64,000 nucleotides of DNA from Leptospira sp. (lineage in GTDB: Bacteria > Spirochaetota > Leptospiria > Leptospirales > Leptospiraceae). The first letter of the stretch is position 1, and each line of letters starts with the position of its first letter. The position numbers were made by a program, and so were the translations under genes. The stretch covers positions 152,323 through 216,322 of the forward strand of contig JAPZRK010000007.1 of assembly GCA_027531445.1 (NCBI GenBank), in the 5' to 3' direction. Positions 35,505-45,367 of this stretch are shown in pieces. The notes under the pieces are model-generated. The model saw only the letters and a program-made list of their open reading frames with translations. It did not search any database and was not told the origin of the DNA.

Positions 35505-36851
35505 ATGACACGATACCGTAAATTTATGGACTGGCTTAAGTTGACCGAAGCTACTAAGGGACTCAGTGAGCAGGATGCGAGAGCCGTTCGTACAACAGCA
35601 TGGGTGCAGATCCTGATGTTCGCTCTGCCGACACTACTTATCGTTCCTACGTATTTTACGGAACCACCAGAATCCCATATATACACGTATTCAACGTATT
35701 TCCCTTTAGTCGTGCCACTGGTGATTGCTCGCTACCTGCTGATTCAGCAGAGACTAGCCGCGGCCGCAATTCTTACTTTGGTTGCCGCCGATTTTCATAT
35801 TGCGGCAGTGTCCATCGCGCAAGCGGATGATCCAGCGCCCATGGCATTTTTGCTCATGGGGATGTTGTCCTTTGTGATGGTTCCGCGCCAACACGTCATC
35901 GCGCGCTGGAGCCTTGTCATCGTTCCCATGAGTCTTTTCCTATTCTTTCAATTTTACTATAGGTCACTTGGAAAATCTGGGCTTTATGCTCCGCCTCATT
36001 TGATCGTACCCGCTGAGTATCTCATGCCACCGCTCACGCTATTAATTATGTTTTTTATCATAATCACGTATCAGTTTGTAAAGGCCGTCAACAGCGCCGA
36101 AGACAGACTTGCGGCCGAGCTTGCAAAATCCGAGAAGCTGCTATTGAATATCTTACCGCGGGAAGTAGCACTTGAATTGAAGCATGATGGCACGAGCAGA
36201 CCACGCCACTATTCTTCTGCTACCGTTTGCTTCACCGATTTCGAAGGCTTTACCAAAATCGCTGAGACGCTTCAACCTGAAGAGTTAGTTGCCGAGTTAG
36301 ATCGATGCTTTTCTTATTTCGACAGCTTGATGGATCGATACAATCTTGAGAAACTCAAGACAATCGGCGACAGTTATATGTTCGCTGGTGGGCTTCCTCA
36401 GAGCAATGCCACGCACGCGGTAGATTGTGTGATGGCCGCACTCGAGATTCAAGCGTTCATGAATCAGATGAAGGAGATTAAAGCCGCACAAAATCTGCCT
36501 TATTGGCAACTTCGTTTGGGGATTCACTCAGGTGATCTTGTCGCTGGAGTCATCGGAGAACGAAAGTTTGCTTATGATGTTTGGAGCGATACGGTAAATA
36601 CGGCAAGCCGTTGTGAATCTTCTGGTGAGTCTGGCAAGATCAATATATCTGGCGCAACCTTTGAGCTCGTTAAGGATTTCTTTACTTGCGAATACCGGGG
36701 AGCTATACAGGCAAAAAACAAGGGACAGATCGACATGTATTTTGTGCTGGGATTACTGCCGGAACTACAACGCCCGGGTCACGATCGTGCGCCAAACAGC
36801 GAATTCGAAAAACGATACCAAAAATTGCGTGAACAAGAAGCTTCGAGTTAG
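35505..36851 (+). CDS. Membrane-bound class III adenylate/guanylate cyclase
   Basis: About 448 residues (starts GTG 35466 or ATG 35526 also possible). The N-terminal half has about six membrane helices ('WVQILMFALPTLLIVPTYF', 'YFPLVVPLVIARYLLI', 'MAFLLMGMLSFVMVP', 'YLMPPLTLLIMFFIIITYQ'), then a coiled coil leading into the cyclase domain: 'VCFTDFEGFTKIAE' (metal Asp), 'KLKTIGDSYM' (metal Asp, substrate Lys), 'RLGIHSGDLVAGVIGE' and 'YDVWSDTVNTASR'. The Lys/Asp pair favours ATP as substrate. Codons are visibly richer in G and C than those of its neighbours, suggesting transfer from another lineage. It faces the M48 protease gene, 3 bases between the 3' ends. Confidence 0.88.
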   Translation: MTRYRKFMDWLKLTEATKGLSEQDARAVRTTAWVQILMFALPTLLIVPTYFTEPPESHIYTYSTYFPLVVPLVIARYLLIQQRLAAAAILTLVAADFHIAAVSIAQADDPAPMAFLLMGMLSFVMVPRQHVIARWSLVIVPMSLFLFFQFYYRSLGKSGLYAPPHLIVPAEYLMPPLTLLIMFFIIITYQFVKAVNSAEDRLAAELAKSEKLLLNILPREVALELKHDGTSRPRHYSSATVCFTDFEGFTKIAETLQPEELVAELDRCFSYFDSLMDRYNLEKLKTIGDSYMFAGGLPQSNATHAVDCVMAALEIQAFMNQMKEIKAAQNLPYWQLRLGIHSGDLVAGVIGERKFAYDVWSDTVNTASRCESSGESGKINISGATFELVKDFFTCEYRGAIQAKNKGQIDMYFVLGLLPELQRPGHDRAPNSEFEKRYQKLREQEASS

Positions 36852-36854
36852 ATT

Positions 36855-37685
36855 CTAATCTGTGTTTGTTGACCCTATTACCGGATTTCGTTTAGAAAAT
36901 CCTTTCCAATACTTTTGAAATCGGTCTTTATTTTCCTTTCCCCCTGACTTCAAACCATTGCTAGAGATAAATCTTTCCAATTCTTTGATTCGAGTAGAGG
37001 TGGGCGGGTGAGTCTTTAACACGGTTTCGTTATTTTGTGCTTTGTCCAGTTTAGCCAATAATTCCGAGGAGGCTTTTAAATTGTATCCAGCCTGTGACAT
37101 CAAAAGAACGCCAGCCTTGTCCGATTCAATTTCCTCTTCTTGTTTTCTTCCTTTTTCCAATAGCTGATCCAACAATCCATCTACAGCTGTTTTGGTTAAA
37201 GACCCAACAATGTTCCCTCCAGGAGCCATAATTGATGAAATTACATCGAGAATTCCTGCACCTTGCTCTTCAAAATCACCAGAATGTTTCAAGGTAACAT
37301 GGCTTAACTCATGGGAAAGAATGGATGCCAGCTCTGCTTCGGAACCCATCAAAGCTAAAGAACCTCTAGTGATGAGTATATACCCGCCGGGGCAAGCAAA
37401 AGCATTGATTTCTTTTGTGTCTAATACAGCAAAACGAAAATCTAATTCCTGTCTCGCTGTATAAAGAGCCAATGATTTACCAACTAAGTTTAGATATTTT
37501 GTAAATTCCTCATCTTGTATAAGGCCATACTTTTTCGCTAATCTACCAGCTAATGCCCGCCCTACTTCAACTTCCTTTTTTACTGCTTTATTTACAGGTA
37601 TGTCCTTTTCCTGAGCGCTTTTGCAAGTAAAAAGGAATAAACTAAAAATTTGCAGAATGAGAAACGATTTAATATTTGAAAACAC
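36855..37685 (-). CDS. M48 family metalloprotease lipoprotein
   Basis: A 276-residue lipoprotein ('FLFTC', Cys21) with a zinc protease domain. The HExxH site is 'SHELSHVTLKH' (His125, Glu126, His129), and the third ligand lies in 'EEIESDKAG' (about Glu185). 'INAFACPGGYILITRGSL' before the active site is typical of BepA/LoiP-like periplasmic M48 proteases that control outer membrane protein quality. The start is GTG 37685. It is the last gene of a minus-strand operon with an SH3 protein, a CHASE2-cyclase and a FadL-like porin. Confidence 0.92.
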   Translation of the reverse strand: MFSNIKSFLILQIFSLFLFTCKSAQEKDIPVNKAVKKEVEVGRALAGRLAKKYGLIQDEEFTKYLNLVGKSLALYTARQELDFRFAVLDTKEINAFACPGGYILITRGSLALMGSEAELASILSHELSHVTLKHSGDFEEQGAGILDVISSIMAPGGNIVGSLTKTAVDGLLDQLLEKGRKQEEEIESDKAGVLLMSQAGYNLKASSELLAKLDKAQNNETVLKTHPPTSTRIKELERFISSNGLKSGGKENKDRFQKYWKGFSKRNPVIGSTNTD

Positions 37686-37708
37686 TGGAAATGGATCGCA
37701 ATATTAAT

Positions 37709-38239
37709 TTATTCTGAAGTTCGATTGGAAGTCTTCTTTCCATCGGTATTCGTCTTAACTACGCTCGGTTGAAGGGGATTTTCTCCGTTTTGAAAACTAC
37801 TCAATTCCGAATCTTCTATGTTTATCTTCTCGAGCCAAGAGATCGCTTCTAGATCAAAATCAGCCGCTCCTCCTCTGGTTCTAAGATTCTGGGATTCGCT
37901 ATAACCTCTCGCCGCCGCCGTTTGAGTAAACGATGATGCTCTGGCTCTAGCTTTGATTGCTGTCGATTTATCGATGTCTGCTCCGAAACTAATTTTTCCA
38001 GAAGGGGGATTGATCGAAACGAACATTTTGTTCACCCAACCTTCTTTTCCTTCATAAGTAATCTTTATGAACATATCCTGCTCACCTGTCTTATTGACAA
38101 CACTGCCTTTTGGGAGAAGCATTCCCTTTTCACCTGCACTGGGTTTATTTAAAAGTTGGGCGACTGGGCTTTGTACATACATTGGTGCTCCATAGAGATT
38201 ACCCAGAATAAACGTCGTTAGAATTAGTATTTTCTTCAT
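37709..38239 (-). CDS. Secreted SH3-domain protein
   Basis: A 176-residue exported protein (signal peptide cleaved near 'NLYGA'). Residues about 20-80 form a bacterial SH3 domain ('MYVQSPVAQLLNKPSAGEKGML', 'VVNKTGEQDMFIKITYEGKEGWVNKMFV'). The rest is a low-complexity region with 'ARARASSFTQTAAARGYS' and 'DFDLEAISWLEKI', a pattern I associate with SH3 proteins encoded next to M48 proteases. It may be a partner or inhibitor of the protease encoded 24 bases downstream, which is inference. Confidence 0.8.
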   Translation of the reverse strand: MKKILILTTFILGNLYGAPMYVQSPVAQLLNKPSAGEKGMLLPKGSVVNKTGEQDMFIKITYEGKEGWVNKMFVSINPPSGKISFGADIDKSTAIKARARASSFTQTAAARGYSESQNLRTRGGAADFDLEAISWLEKINIEDSELSSFQNGENPLQPSVVKTNTDGKKTSNRTSE

Positions 38240-38282
38240 ATTTGCTTCCTCTTAATATCTATAAATTTTATTAGGTGATTCA

Positions 38283-40466
38283 TTATTTATGTGTTCTGGT
38301 GAACACTCCGTCCCACATATCTTCCGGTGGATCCGCAAGATAGAATTGACATCTTTCGATCAGCATTTCGACAGCCTTATCTTTTTGACCTTTGGCTTTG
38401 CTTGATTCCTCAAATTTAGTTATCGCACTTTTCCAATTTCGCGCGAGGTAAAGTTTAAACCCTTCCTCATACAAGCCAGTAGAATCTAATATATGTTGTT
38501 CGGTTTTTCCACGAACAGAAATTAACTCATAAATTCGGACTGGTTCTCTTTTTCCCTTCACCCTGACCGCGTCTAATTCTCGAGTGAACATTTCCGAAGA
38601 CACCTTGTTATTGGTTGATTCAGAAATGAGAATATGCACTCCATAGTCTTTTGCCGCCGCTTCTAATCTTGCTGCTAAATTGACGGTATCACCCATCATA
38701 GTGTAAGATGCCAAATTTTCCGTTCCCATAAACCCAACTTTAGCAAGCCCAGTGTTTAAGCCAATTCTCACAGTCATTTCTTGAGCATCTTTGATATATA
38801 AGTTGTTCGCTTTCCAATATTGTTTCAGATCTTTAAGTTTATCGATCATTTCTAAAGATGCATTGGCCGCTTCTACAAAATGAGCTTTTCTTTCAATCGG
38901 AGCTCCAAAAATACCTACTACAGCATCCCCAATGTATTTGTCTAGAGTGCCTTTGTTGTGTTTTAGTATAATCGTCATAGCTGAAAGATACTCATTTAAC
39001 AATGCGGCAAGATCTTTGGAACTCAATTGTTCGCTAATATTGGAGAATCCAGCCACATCAGAGAAGAATGCGGTGATCTCCATCTCACCCCCTCTTTTCA
39101 GTGCTTCCAAATCATTTAGCGCCTCACTAACGATAGTGGGATCAACCATGTTGGACAATACCTTACTATATTTCCTTTTTTCAGCACCTTCAGTTAGAGT
39201 TAAATATGCAAGGGAACCTAAGAAGCCAATTGGGTAACCTACAGAAAATTCTGCGATTGGTATGTGAATACCAATTTTAAACAACAGAAATGCTAAGATT
39301 GGATAGAAAAACATAAAGGATAAAGGCAAGGCAATTCTAAGGGCGATTCTCTTGGAATACAAATTCATGTAGGCAACGAAAGGAAGAAAGATGAGTAAGC
39401 TCATAAGTCCCACCCAAGGCTTTGCCATTTTGAGGATATGGTTTTCCATTAGATTGGAGAAAAACACGGCATGAAAAGTAAATCCAGGTCTATCCCCATA
39501 GGGAGTGAGTCTTGTATCATACGTTGATGCGGCAGAAGTTCCGATGATGATGACCTTATCTTCAAAGACATTAGGTGGGACTTTCAATTGAGAAAGATCT
39601 GAGACTTCGCCTGATTCTAACGCACGAATCGAGTCAATGATCCCTGAGATAGAATAGCGCGGCATGTTATCTAGAGTTTTTACATCATAGTAGGCTAGAC
39701 GAAAGCTTCCATCTTCTAAGGGGATTTCTCTATGGGCATTTTCTGACTCAAGGATGAATTTTCCATGATCAACATTGATTTTTTTTATCGGGTTTTGAGA
39801 ATCATACGCACGATAGGCGAGAGAAGGAAGATAATAATCTTTGTATCTAAATAACAAGTTTCCACGTCTTGCTACGCCATCTTCATCGGGAGTATAGGTC
39901 ACTGCGTGAATAAATGGGGTTACTTTCCCTAATTTATTTGCTGGATATAAAATAACATTATAAGCCTTGATATTTAATGACTCAATATTCTCAGGTTTGA
40001 TTGCTTTTTTTAGTATATTCGGCGGAACTTCGGATAGATAAGCCGCGTCCTCTTCTAGAGTCAATTCTTCCTTGTTTAGGTTAATCGCATGGGATACCAT
40101 TCCAAGATTTTCCGTTGCTTGTATTAAAGAAGCGTCTTCTGGAGATTCTTCAAAAAACATAATATCGAAGACAATCAGCTTTGGATTTCCTGCTGCAATG
40201 TATTCTAAAATGGGTGCGTAAACACTACGTTTCCATGGCCATCTACCGAAGAGTGAAGTTTTGGCATAAGCACTCAAAGCCGTTTCATCGATATCTACAA
40301 CAACTAATTTATCTGTTAATTTATGTCCTGGGTTTGCATACTTAAAACGCCAGTCCATAGATTTGTTTTCTAGGGAATCTATAGCTCCAATGTATTTTAA
40401 CAAAGAAGTGAGTAGTAGTGGAAAGAAAACAATAATTCCAGCAATTTGTAATTTGGATAATTTCAC
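38283..40466 (-). CDS. CHASE2-domain class III adenylate cyclase
   Basis: A 727-residue receptor cyclase. One N-terminal membrane helix, then a periplasmic CHASE2 domain (about residues 35-330: 'KLVVVDIDETALS', 'GRWPWKRSVYAPILEYI', 'PKLIVFDIMF', 'EDKVIIIGTSAASTYDTRLTPYG'), three membrane helices (about 345-430), and a cyclase domain (about 460-640: 'ITAFFSDVAGFSNISEQL', 'TLDKYIGDAVVGIFGAP', 'RIGLNTGLAKVGFMG', 'YTMMGDTVNLAARLE'). Metal Asp residues are present. A helical tail follows. The start is GTG 40466 with a GGGGG-type Shine-Dalgarno. It lies 8 bases after the FadL-like gene. CHASE2 is an extracytoplasmic sensor of unknown ligand. Confidence 0.93.
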   Translation of the reverse strand: MKLSKLQIAGIIVFFPLLLTSLLKYIGAIDSLENKSMDWRFKYANPGHKLTDKLVVVDIDETALSAYAKTSLFGRWPWKRSVYAPILEYIAAGNPKLIVFDIMFFEESPEDASLIQATENLGMVSHAINLNKEELTLEEDAAYLSEVPPNILKKAIKPENIESLNIKAYNVILYPANKLGKVTPFIHAVTYTPDEDGVARRGNLLFRYKDYYLPSLAYRAYDSQNPIKKINVDHGKFILESENAHREIPLEDGSFRLAYYDVKTLDNMPRYSISGIIDSIRALESGEVSDLSQLKVPPNVFEDKVIIIGTSAASTYDTRLTPYGDRPGFTFHAVFFSNLMENHILKMAKPWVGLMSLLIFLPFVAYMNLYSKRIALRIALPLSFMFFYPILAFLLFKIGIHIPIAEFSVGYPIGFLGSLAYLTLTEGAEKRKYSKVLSNMVDPTIVSEALNDLEALKRGGEMEITAFFSDVAGFSNISEQLSSKDLAALLNEYLSAMTIILKHNKGTLDKYIGDAVVGIFGAPIERKAHFVEAANASLEMIDKLKDLKQYWKANNLYIKDAQEMTVRIGLNTGLAKVGFMGTENLASYTMMGDTVNLAARLEAAAKDYGVHILISESTNNKVSSEMFTRELDAVRVKGKREPVRIYELISVRGKTEQHILDSTGLYEEGFKLYLARNWKSAITKFEESSKAKGQKDKAVEMLIERCQFYLADPPEDMWDGVFTRTHK

Positions 40467-40474
40467 AATTCCCC

Positions 40475-41926
40475 CTAGTTGTTTCTGGAACTAACTACAA
40501 CGTACAACGAAGTCGAATCATAGGTCATCGATTGTGAAAGTCTTGTTGCATCGATTTGAGAAACGCCTGTACCAAATTCTTTTACAATATTAAAACCAAT
40601 AGAAGCCTTTGCAGTCGAAATAGAAAATCCCAAAGACAATCCTCTGGTGTTTACATATTCATTCCTTGGATCATCACGAAGACCAGGAAGCCTTACGTTC
40701 ACCGCAGTCCCACCCTGACTAAAAACAGTTTGTGAAGCACCTTGATTTTTGAGAGCCGCAGAAATTGCGGCATTTTCCCAACTCATGGGCTTAGAGTTAG
40801 CATTGTTTGTAAAAAAACCAAATCGTGCAGAGAGAAAGTCCGTTATGTAGTATTCGATACCAGCCGCAATATTCGTAGTCGCATAGCGTCTTAACTCAAG
40901 GTTATCGGAATCGGTTAGTCCGATAAGCGTGCGAGTTGGACTAAGAGTTATCTCAGTATTGTCTTGAGAACGAGAGTATCCAGAAGTATGAATCACATCA
41001 AAGGCCGCAAGCAGTTGTTTGGTAGGGAAGTAGGCAACACCAGTTCTCAATTCATAAGTTTCTGGAACTCTTCCAGTAGGTGTAGGGCCTTTGTAAAACG
41101 AGCTTCCCCTTATGCCCGTTAGATTCTCGTGGGTTCCTTCCACAAATGTAATCTCATCAGAACTTCTCGCTGAAGATCCTTGATCAAAAGTGTTGATGAG
41201 TCGATTTCCACCGGTTACAAAATTTCTTCGAAGAGAAATACCGAAAGACCAATGTTCAGAAGGAGTATACATGATCCCTATGATGGGAAGGAGTCCTGTT
41301 GTCTTTCTGTTGTCGTTATATGTATTTGAAAAATAAGATTTATTTCTATTTTGAGTTAATTGAGTGAAGGTTATGCTTGATGTGTCTGAAGTATAGTAGA
41401 GAGAAGCTCCCCATGAAAATTTTGAACTGATAGGTTTCGCATAACTTAGTCCTACATGAATTACATTGTATGATTCTCTGTTGTAGTTTCTTAGTGTCGA
41501 AATATCAGGATAATATAAGGGAGCCTGAATTAGGTCGTTCCGATTGAAAGTATCATTGACTGGATTAACAATTGTAAAAGCAATCCTCGCTTTGTCTACC
41601 TCACGTACAATCCCAAAAAAATTAGGTATGTAGTTTTGAGAATTTCGCGAATAACCTTGTCCAGGTCCAATTACGTCTTCATAATTTTTTTTCGTAATAC
41701 TGTAATTGCTGGCAGACAAAGAGATGGAATTGTCGTAAGCGTAAGCAAGACCAGCTGGGTTATAAAAAGCTCCAGCAGGATCATCGGAGATCGCAGTGTA
41801 AGCACCGCCCATACCCGTTGCTCTTTCTCCAAAGAAACCATTTATATTTCGGTAAGGGTCTGCGATAAGGGAAAACGGAATCAAGGCGAGGGATAAAATT
41901 GAAAGAATAGGAAAAAGATGTTTCAT
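40475..41926 (-). CDS. FadL/OmpP1-like outer membrane protein
   Basis: A 483-residue outer membrane protein with signal peptide ('LIPFSLIA'). The start of the mature protein, 'GFFGERATGMGGAYTAISDDPAGAFYNPAGLAYA', is the classic FadL/OmpP1 N-terminal plug signature. Many amphipathic strands follow and the C-terminal region fits a barrel. FadL proteins take up long-chain fatty acids and other hydrophobic compounds. It is the first gene of the operon with CHASE2-cyclase, SH3 protein and M48 protease, suggesting that envelope state or lipid supply is coupled to cyclic nucleotide signalling. Confidence 0.88.
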   Translation of the reverse strand: MKHLFPILSILSLALIPFSLIADPYRNINGFFGERATGMGGAYTAISDDPAGAFYNPAGLAYAYDNSISLSASNYSITKKNYEDVIGPGQGYSRNSQNYIPNFFGIVREVDKARIAFTIVNPVNDTFNRNDLIQAPLYYPDISTLRNYNRESYNVIHVGLSYAKPISSKFSWGASLYYTSDTSSITFTQLTQNRNKSYFSNTYNDNRKTTGLLPIIGIMYTPSEHWSFGISLRRNFVTGGNRLINTFDQGSSARSSDEITFVEGTHENLTGIRGSSFYKGPTPTGRVPETYELRTGVAYFPTKQLLAAFDVIHTSGYSRSQDNTEITLSPTRTLIGLTDSDNLELRRYATTNIAAGIEYYITDFLSARFGFFTNNANSKPMSWENAAISAALKNQGASQTVFSQGGTAVNVRLPGLRDDPRNEYVNTRGLSLGFSISTAKASIGFNIVKEFGTGVSQIDATRLSQSMTYDSTSLYVVVSSRNN

Positions 41927-42140
41927 AAGGTAAATATTCTACGAATTCCAGTATGTATTAAGGAGCAATTTCTTAAGAATTTATTGCCTGAGTAAAAATA
42001 CAGCCAAAAATAACTTTTTAGAATAAGATAACAGCAAAAAGTATAGAGATCGGAAATGGAAATTTTTTTCTGAAATGGAAAGATTTGCGCAATGGATTAT
42101 TTTGTTGCCAAATAGTCTAAAGCCTCAAAGGGTAATCAGC

Positions 42141-45100
42141 ATGAGACCGTTTTTATTCCTACTTATTTTATCGATTCACTTTCAGGCATGTAATTTTGCC
42201 AAAGGCAAACTCGATCTTGCTAGTTTAGCACTTCTTTTTTCTAGATCTGGTACGTCAGAAATTTCTGGAATCGCCATGAAGGGTCGCGTGATGGGAGCAA
42301 GGGTGCAGGTGCTACCCTTAGTCAATAATGCCTGTGATAGAACAGGCGCGACTAGTCCTTATGCTGAAACAACAACAGATGAAGAAGGAAACTACGCTGT
42401 CAGATATCCGAAAGATGGAAAACCGGTCTGCGTTCTTGTCACACCTAGCGCTAACGGAAGAACGGTTATGTTCGACGAAACCTTAAAAGGCGATATTGCT
42501 TGGACAGAAAATAACTTTTACCTCGATAGCATCGTACAAGAACCATCCGGCCCAACACAGAAAGGAGTAGTATCTTCTCCATTTAGCCGTATGGCGGCAC
42601 GTGTTTTTGCAAAAACAATGGAAAAGGCAGACCCTTCCTTCGCGAATGCTGTTGCGAATGCTTCCTCTAGGCAGGTGGTTGCTATGTTCGGTCTGAATAC
42701 TGGTTTGGTCAGAAGTGATTCGAATAGTCGATCGGTAAAGAATAGAAGCGCAAATGCTCACCCGAGAAGTTTTGGAAGAAGAGCAAATCCCCGAGCAAGT
42801 GCTTCGGGGTCTCGTAGCAATAATGCATCGGCAAGCATGATTAGAAATGCAGCTAGTCCGGTGACTCCAACATTAGAAGACCTTAATTTAGATTTTACAA
42901 AACCTGATGATCCTTTTGTGGCTACTGCACTCATTAAGCTCAGTGGGATTTCTGCCTTAGCGAATCGCTTTGCTGAAAGCGCATCCAAATCAGCCCAACA
43001 AGAGGTAACCACTCGTTCTACTGCCAATGGCAGTGCCTTGGAAGAAGTCATAGATGGATTTTCGGAAGTGGTCGCAAGTGGTGGTCGAAGAAATACAATT
43101 CTAACGCGAGTTATTACGCAAGCAACGGGCAAGGCTCCACCAGCAAACTTTTCTCGAAATCCACTCGAAGCTACCATGCAGACAGGAATAACAAGCTTTG
43201 TCCAAAATTCGGGAGGTGCCGCACAATTTGGCATAAGCGCCAGCCAAGTTGAGACTCTTTTTACTATGTCCTCAACTCCACCGACTAACCTAATTGTGGA
43301 TACTGGTTCTGCACCAGATTATCTCTATTATGCGGATAATAATGATGAAGGTGCTTTGGTATTATTTACAAATACGGTGGAATCCTACTTTCCTTGGGTA
43401 GAAGGTGGCCTTCCCACAAAATATGAAATTAGATCAGGAACACTTCCTCCAGGCATGAGTCTAAATTCGGTAACTGGAGAGATTTCTGGTACGCCCACAT
43501 CTGCCACTGCTCCTACTCAAATCACAATTCGCGCGAGCAATCTCTTTGGAGCCACTATCACTGTATTTAGAATCAGGGTCCAAAACTTCGTTCAGGGTCA
43601 AGTATTTGCCTTTGTCTATCTTTCAAACTGTACGCAAAATACCACTTGCAATCTCGGAATCGGGATCGAAGGAATTCGTAATTCCAATTATACCATCACA
43701 GGATTCACGTCTGTGGCTGGAACCTTTAGCCTAACAAATGGGATACTGGGTACTTTTTCTGGGACAGCTTTGAATGTAAGTGGATCAAGGGCAGGAACTC
43801 TCAGCTATACCGATCTGAACACCGGGGCTACTGGCACGATCTCAAATGTGGGCTTTGTGATTGATTCAAACGTTCCCACTGCAACTGTTTGGGCTTCAGA
43901 ACTTAAAGTAGGACTTCAAACTTCGTATGTGTCGTTTGCTCTCGATGGGGTAGGGGATTTCGGCACATATAGCTTTGTTCCTCAAAATTTTGGGAACGGT
44001 ATGAGCATCGACCGATTCGGATCAATTTCAGGGACTCCAACCGTCGCTGGAACTTGGAGTCCAACGATCTCAGTGATTATCGCCAATGGACAGACAGTCT
44101 CCGTAAGTCTAGGAAACCTGGCCATAGCTAGCGCCAGTGGAGCTTTAAATTCTTTATATGTGGCCGATTCCTCGAATAACAAAATTTATATATTTAATAC
44201 AGGCAGTAGTGGCGACCTTACAGCGGCAGGTGATATTGTAACCACACCAGTGGTGACCAGTCCCTATTTCTTTCTATGGAACGGAAAGCATCTTGTAATC
44301 AATGGAGGGAGTGTATTCCGCTCTTACTTTAGGAATTTGGACGGTTCATTGACAAGTGCACAATCCTACACTGCCATTACACAGCCAGTTTTCGCGGCCG
44401 GAAATACGGCATTTAATTCAACTGGTAAGTTTTTCATTTATGCAGTTAATACAGCTGCTTCACTTCGATCGTATTCGAAGTTACAGATGGATACCAATGG
44501 CTCGTTTTTTGGTGAGGTAAATTACCCTGTACCCGCCGGTCAAAATTGGACTGTGATAGGTCCGATCCATCCAATTGGAAATTATTTTGTGACTTTCCAT
44601 AATTCTAGCACCTTTACGAGATTGTTTTTTTCTATTACAGATTTGAATACAGGAGCCATTGGGACAGCAACTGGCGATAATTCAATAGCAGAGACCGTCG
44701 TATATCCTGGGAACGGGCATTGTATCTATTCTTTGAATGCTGACTATTTGTATTGCGCTAATATTGCAAACATTCCTGCATCTAACGGCAGAATTGCTCA
44801 AATGTCGGTTACTGCTACTGCCCATACTTTGCTTAACCCTGCGAGTGTACTGGTTCAAGGTAACGCTAATTGGGAATCACCAAAATCTATAGTCTTGCAT
44901 CCATCGGGAGACTATATTTTTGCTTACGGAAACACGAATATTTATTCTTATTCTGTGGATCAGTCGACTGGAATCATAAACCCAACTCCCATAAGCGTTG
45001 TCCCCACTCCAGGAACTTGTCCTACGAATCAAGGACAAACAAGATTGGCAATACACTCCAATGGAAATATGTTGTATGCCGCTTGTGTAAATCCAACTTC

Positions 45101-45218
45101 CTCCAATAATATAGGAGCTTATCCCATTTCCAGCGCTGGAGCCTTGTCAGCTCCTACCCTAACTCTGATTCCAGGAACCACGAGCAATCTGAATCTGTTT
45201 TTTGTTCCGGGGGATTAG
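42141..45218 (+). CDS. Large lipoprotein with Ig-like and beta-propeller regions
   Basis: About 1025 residues from ATG 42141, where a lipoprotein signal ending 'LSIHFQAC' begins; the longer frame from 42075 lacks a signal. Order: a carboxypeptidase-like or Cna-B-like domain ('MKGRVMGARVQVLPLVNNACD', 'DEEGNYAVRYP'), a Ser/Asn/Arg-rich low-complexity stretch (about 190-260), a putative-Ig (He_PIG) domain ('PTKYEIRSGTLPPGMSLNSV', 'TGEISGTPTSA') with a second degenerate one later ('SIDRFGSISGTPTVAGTW'), and a C-terminal seven-bladed-propeller-like region ('LYVADSSNNKIYIFNTGSSG', 'GNGHCIYSLNADYLYCA'). Probably surface-exposed adhesin or binding protein. It is divergent from the FadL operon. Confidence 0.82.
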   Translation: MRPFLFLLILSIHFQACNFAKGKLDLASLALLFSRSGTSEISGIAMKGRVMGARVQVLPLVNNACDRTGATSPYAETTTDEEGNYAVRYPKDGKPVCVLVTPSANGRTVMFDETLKGDIAWTENNFYLDSIVQEPSGPTQKGVVSSPFSRMAARVFAKTMEKADPSFANAVANASSRQVVAMFGLNTGLVRSDSNSRSVKNRSANAHPRSFGRRANPRASASGSRSNNASASMIRNAASPVTPTLEDLNLDFTKPDDPFVATALIKLSGISALANRFAESASKSAQQEVTTRSTANGSALEEVIDGFSEVVASGGRRNTILTRVITQATGKAPPANFSRNPLEATMQTGITSFVQNSGGAAQFGISASQVETLFTMSSTPPTNLIVDTGSAPDYLYYADNNDEGALVLFTNTVESYFPWVEGGLPTKYEIRSGTLPPGMSLNSVTGEISGTPTSATAPTQITIRASNLFGATITVFRIRVQNFVQGQVFAFVYLSNCTQNTTCNLGIGIEGIRNSNYTITGFTSVAGTFSLTNGILGTFSGTALNVSGSRAGTLSYTDLNTGATGTISNVGFVIDSNVPTATVWASELKVGLQTSYVSFALDGVGDFGTYSFVPQNFGNGMSIDRFGSISGTPTVAGTWSPTISVIIANGQTVSVSLGNLAIASASGALNSLYVADSSNNKIYIFNTGSSGDLTAAGDIVTTPVVTSPYFFLWNGKHLVINGGSVFRSYFRNLDGSLTSAQSYTAITQPVFAAGNTAFNSTGKFFIYAVNTAASLRSYSKLQMDTNGSFFGEVNYPVPAGQNWTVIGPIHPIGNYFVTFHNSSTFTRLFFSITDLNTGAIGTATGDNSIAETVVYPGNGHCIYSLNADYLYCANIANIPASNGRIAQMSVTATAHTLLNPASVLVQGNANWESPKSIVLHPSGDYIFAYGNTNIYSYSVDQSTGIINPTPISVVPTPGTCPTNQGQTRLAIHSNGNMLYAACVNPTSSNNIGAYPISSAGALSAPTLTLIPGTTSNLNLFFVPGD

Positions 45219-45258
45219 TTCGATCGACGTTTTTAATCTAGAGTTATTTTGCACTTGT

Positions 45259-45367
45259 TAGGTTACGTACTTTCTATAAGGATCTTAGAGAATTTTATGG
45301 ACTACTTTGATTCCATTCCTGATAAAATTATGACATCTTATCTAGGAATGGAACAAGAAATCTTCCA
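45259..45367 (+). pseudogene. Decayed Crp/Fnr-type regulator gene (3' remnant)
   Basis: This stretch matches two parts of the intact regulator gene at 60972-61580: TATAAGGATCTTAGAGAATT (45275 on) equals 61311-61332, and 'TTTGATTCCATTCC' with the following 60 bases (45306-45367) matches 61476-61540 with few changes. The roughly 135 bases between these blocks in the intact gene are missing here. It therefore encodes a broken C-terminus including 'SYLGMEQE', the equivalent of the HTH. It is a deletion relic of a paralogue. Confidence 0.8.
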
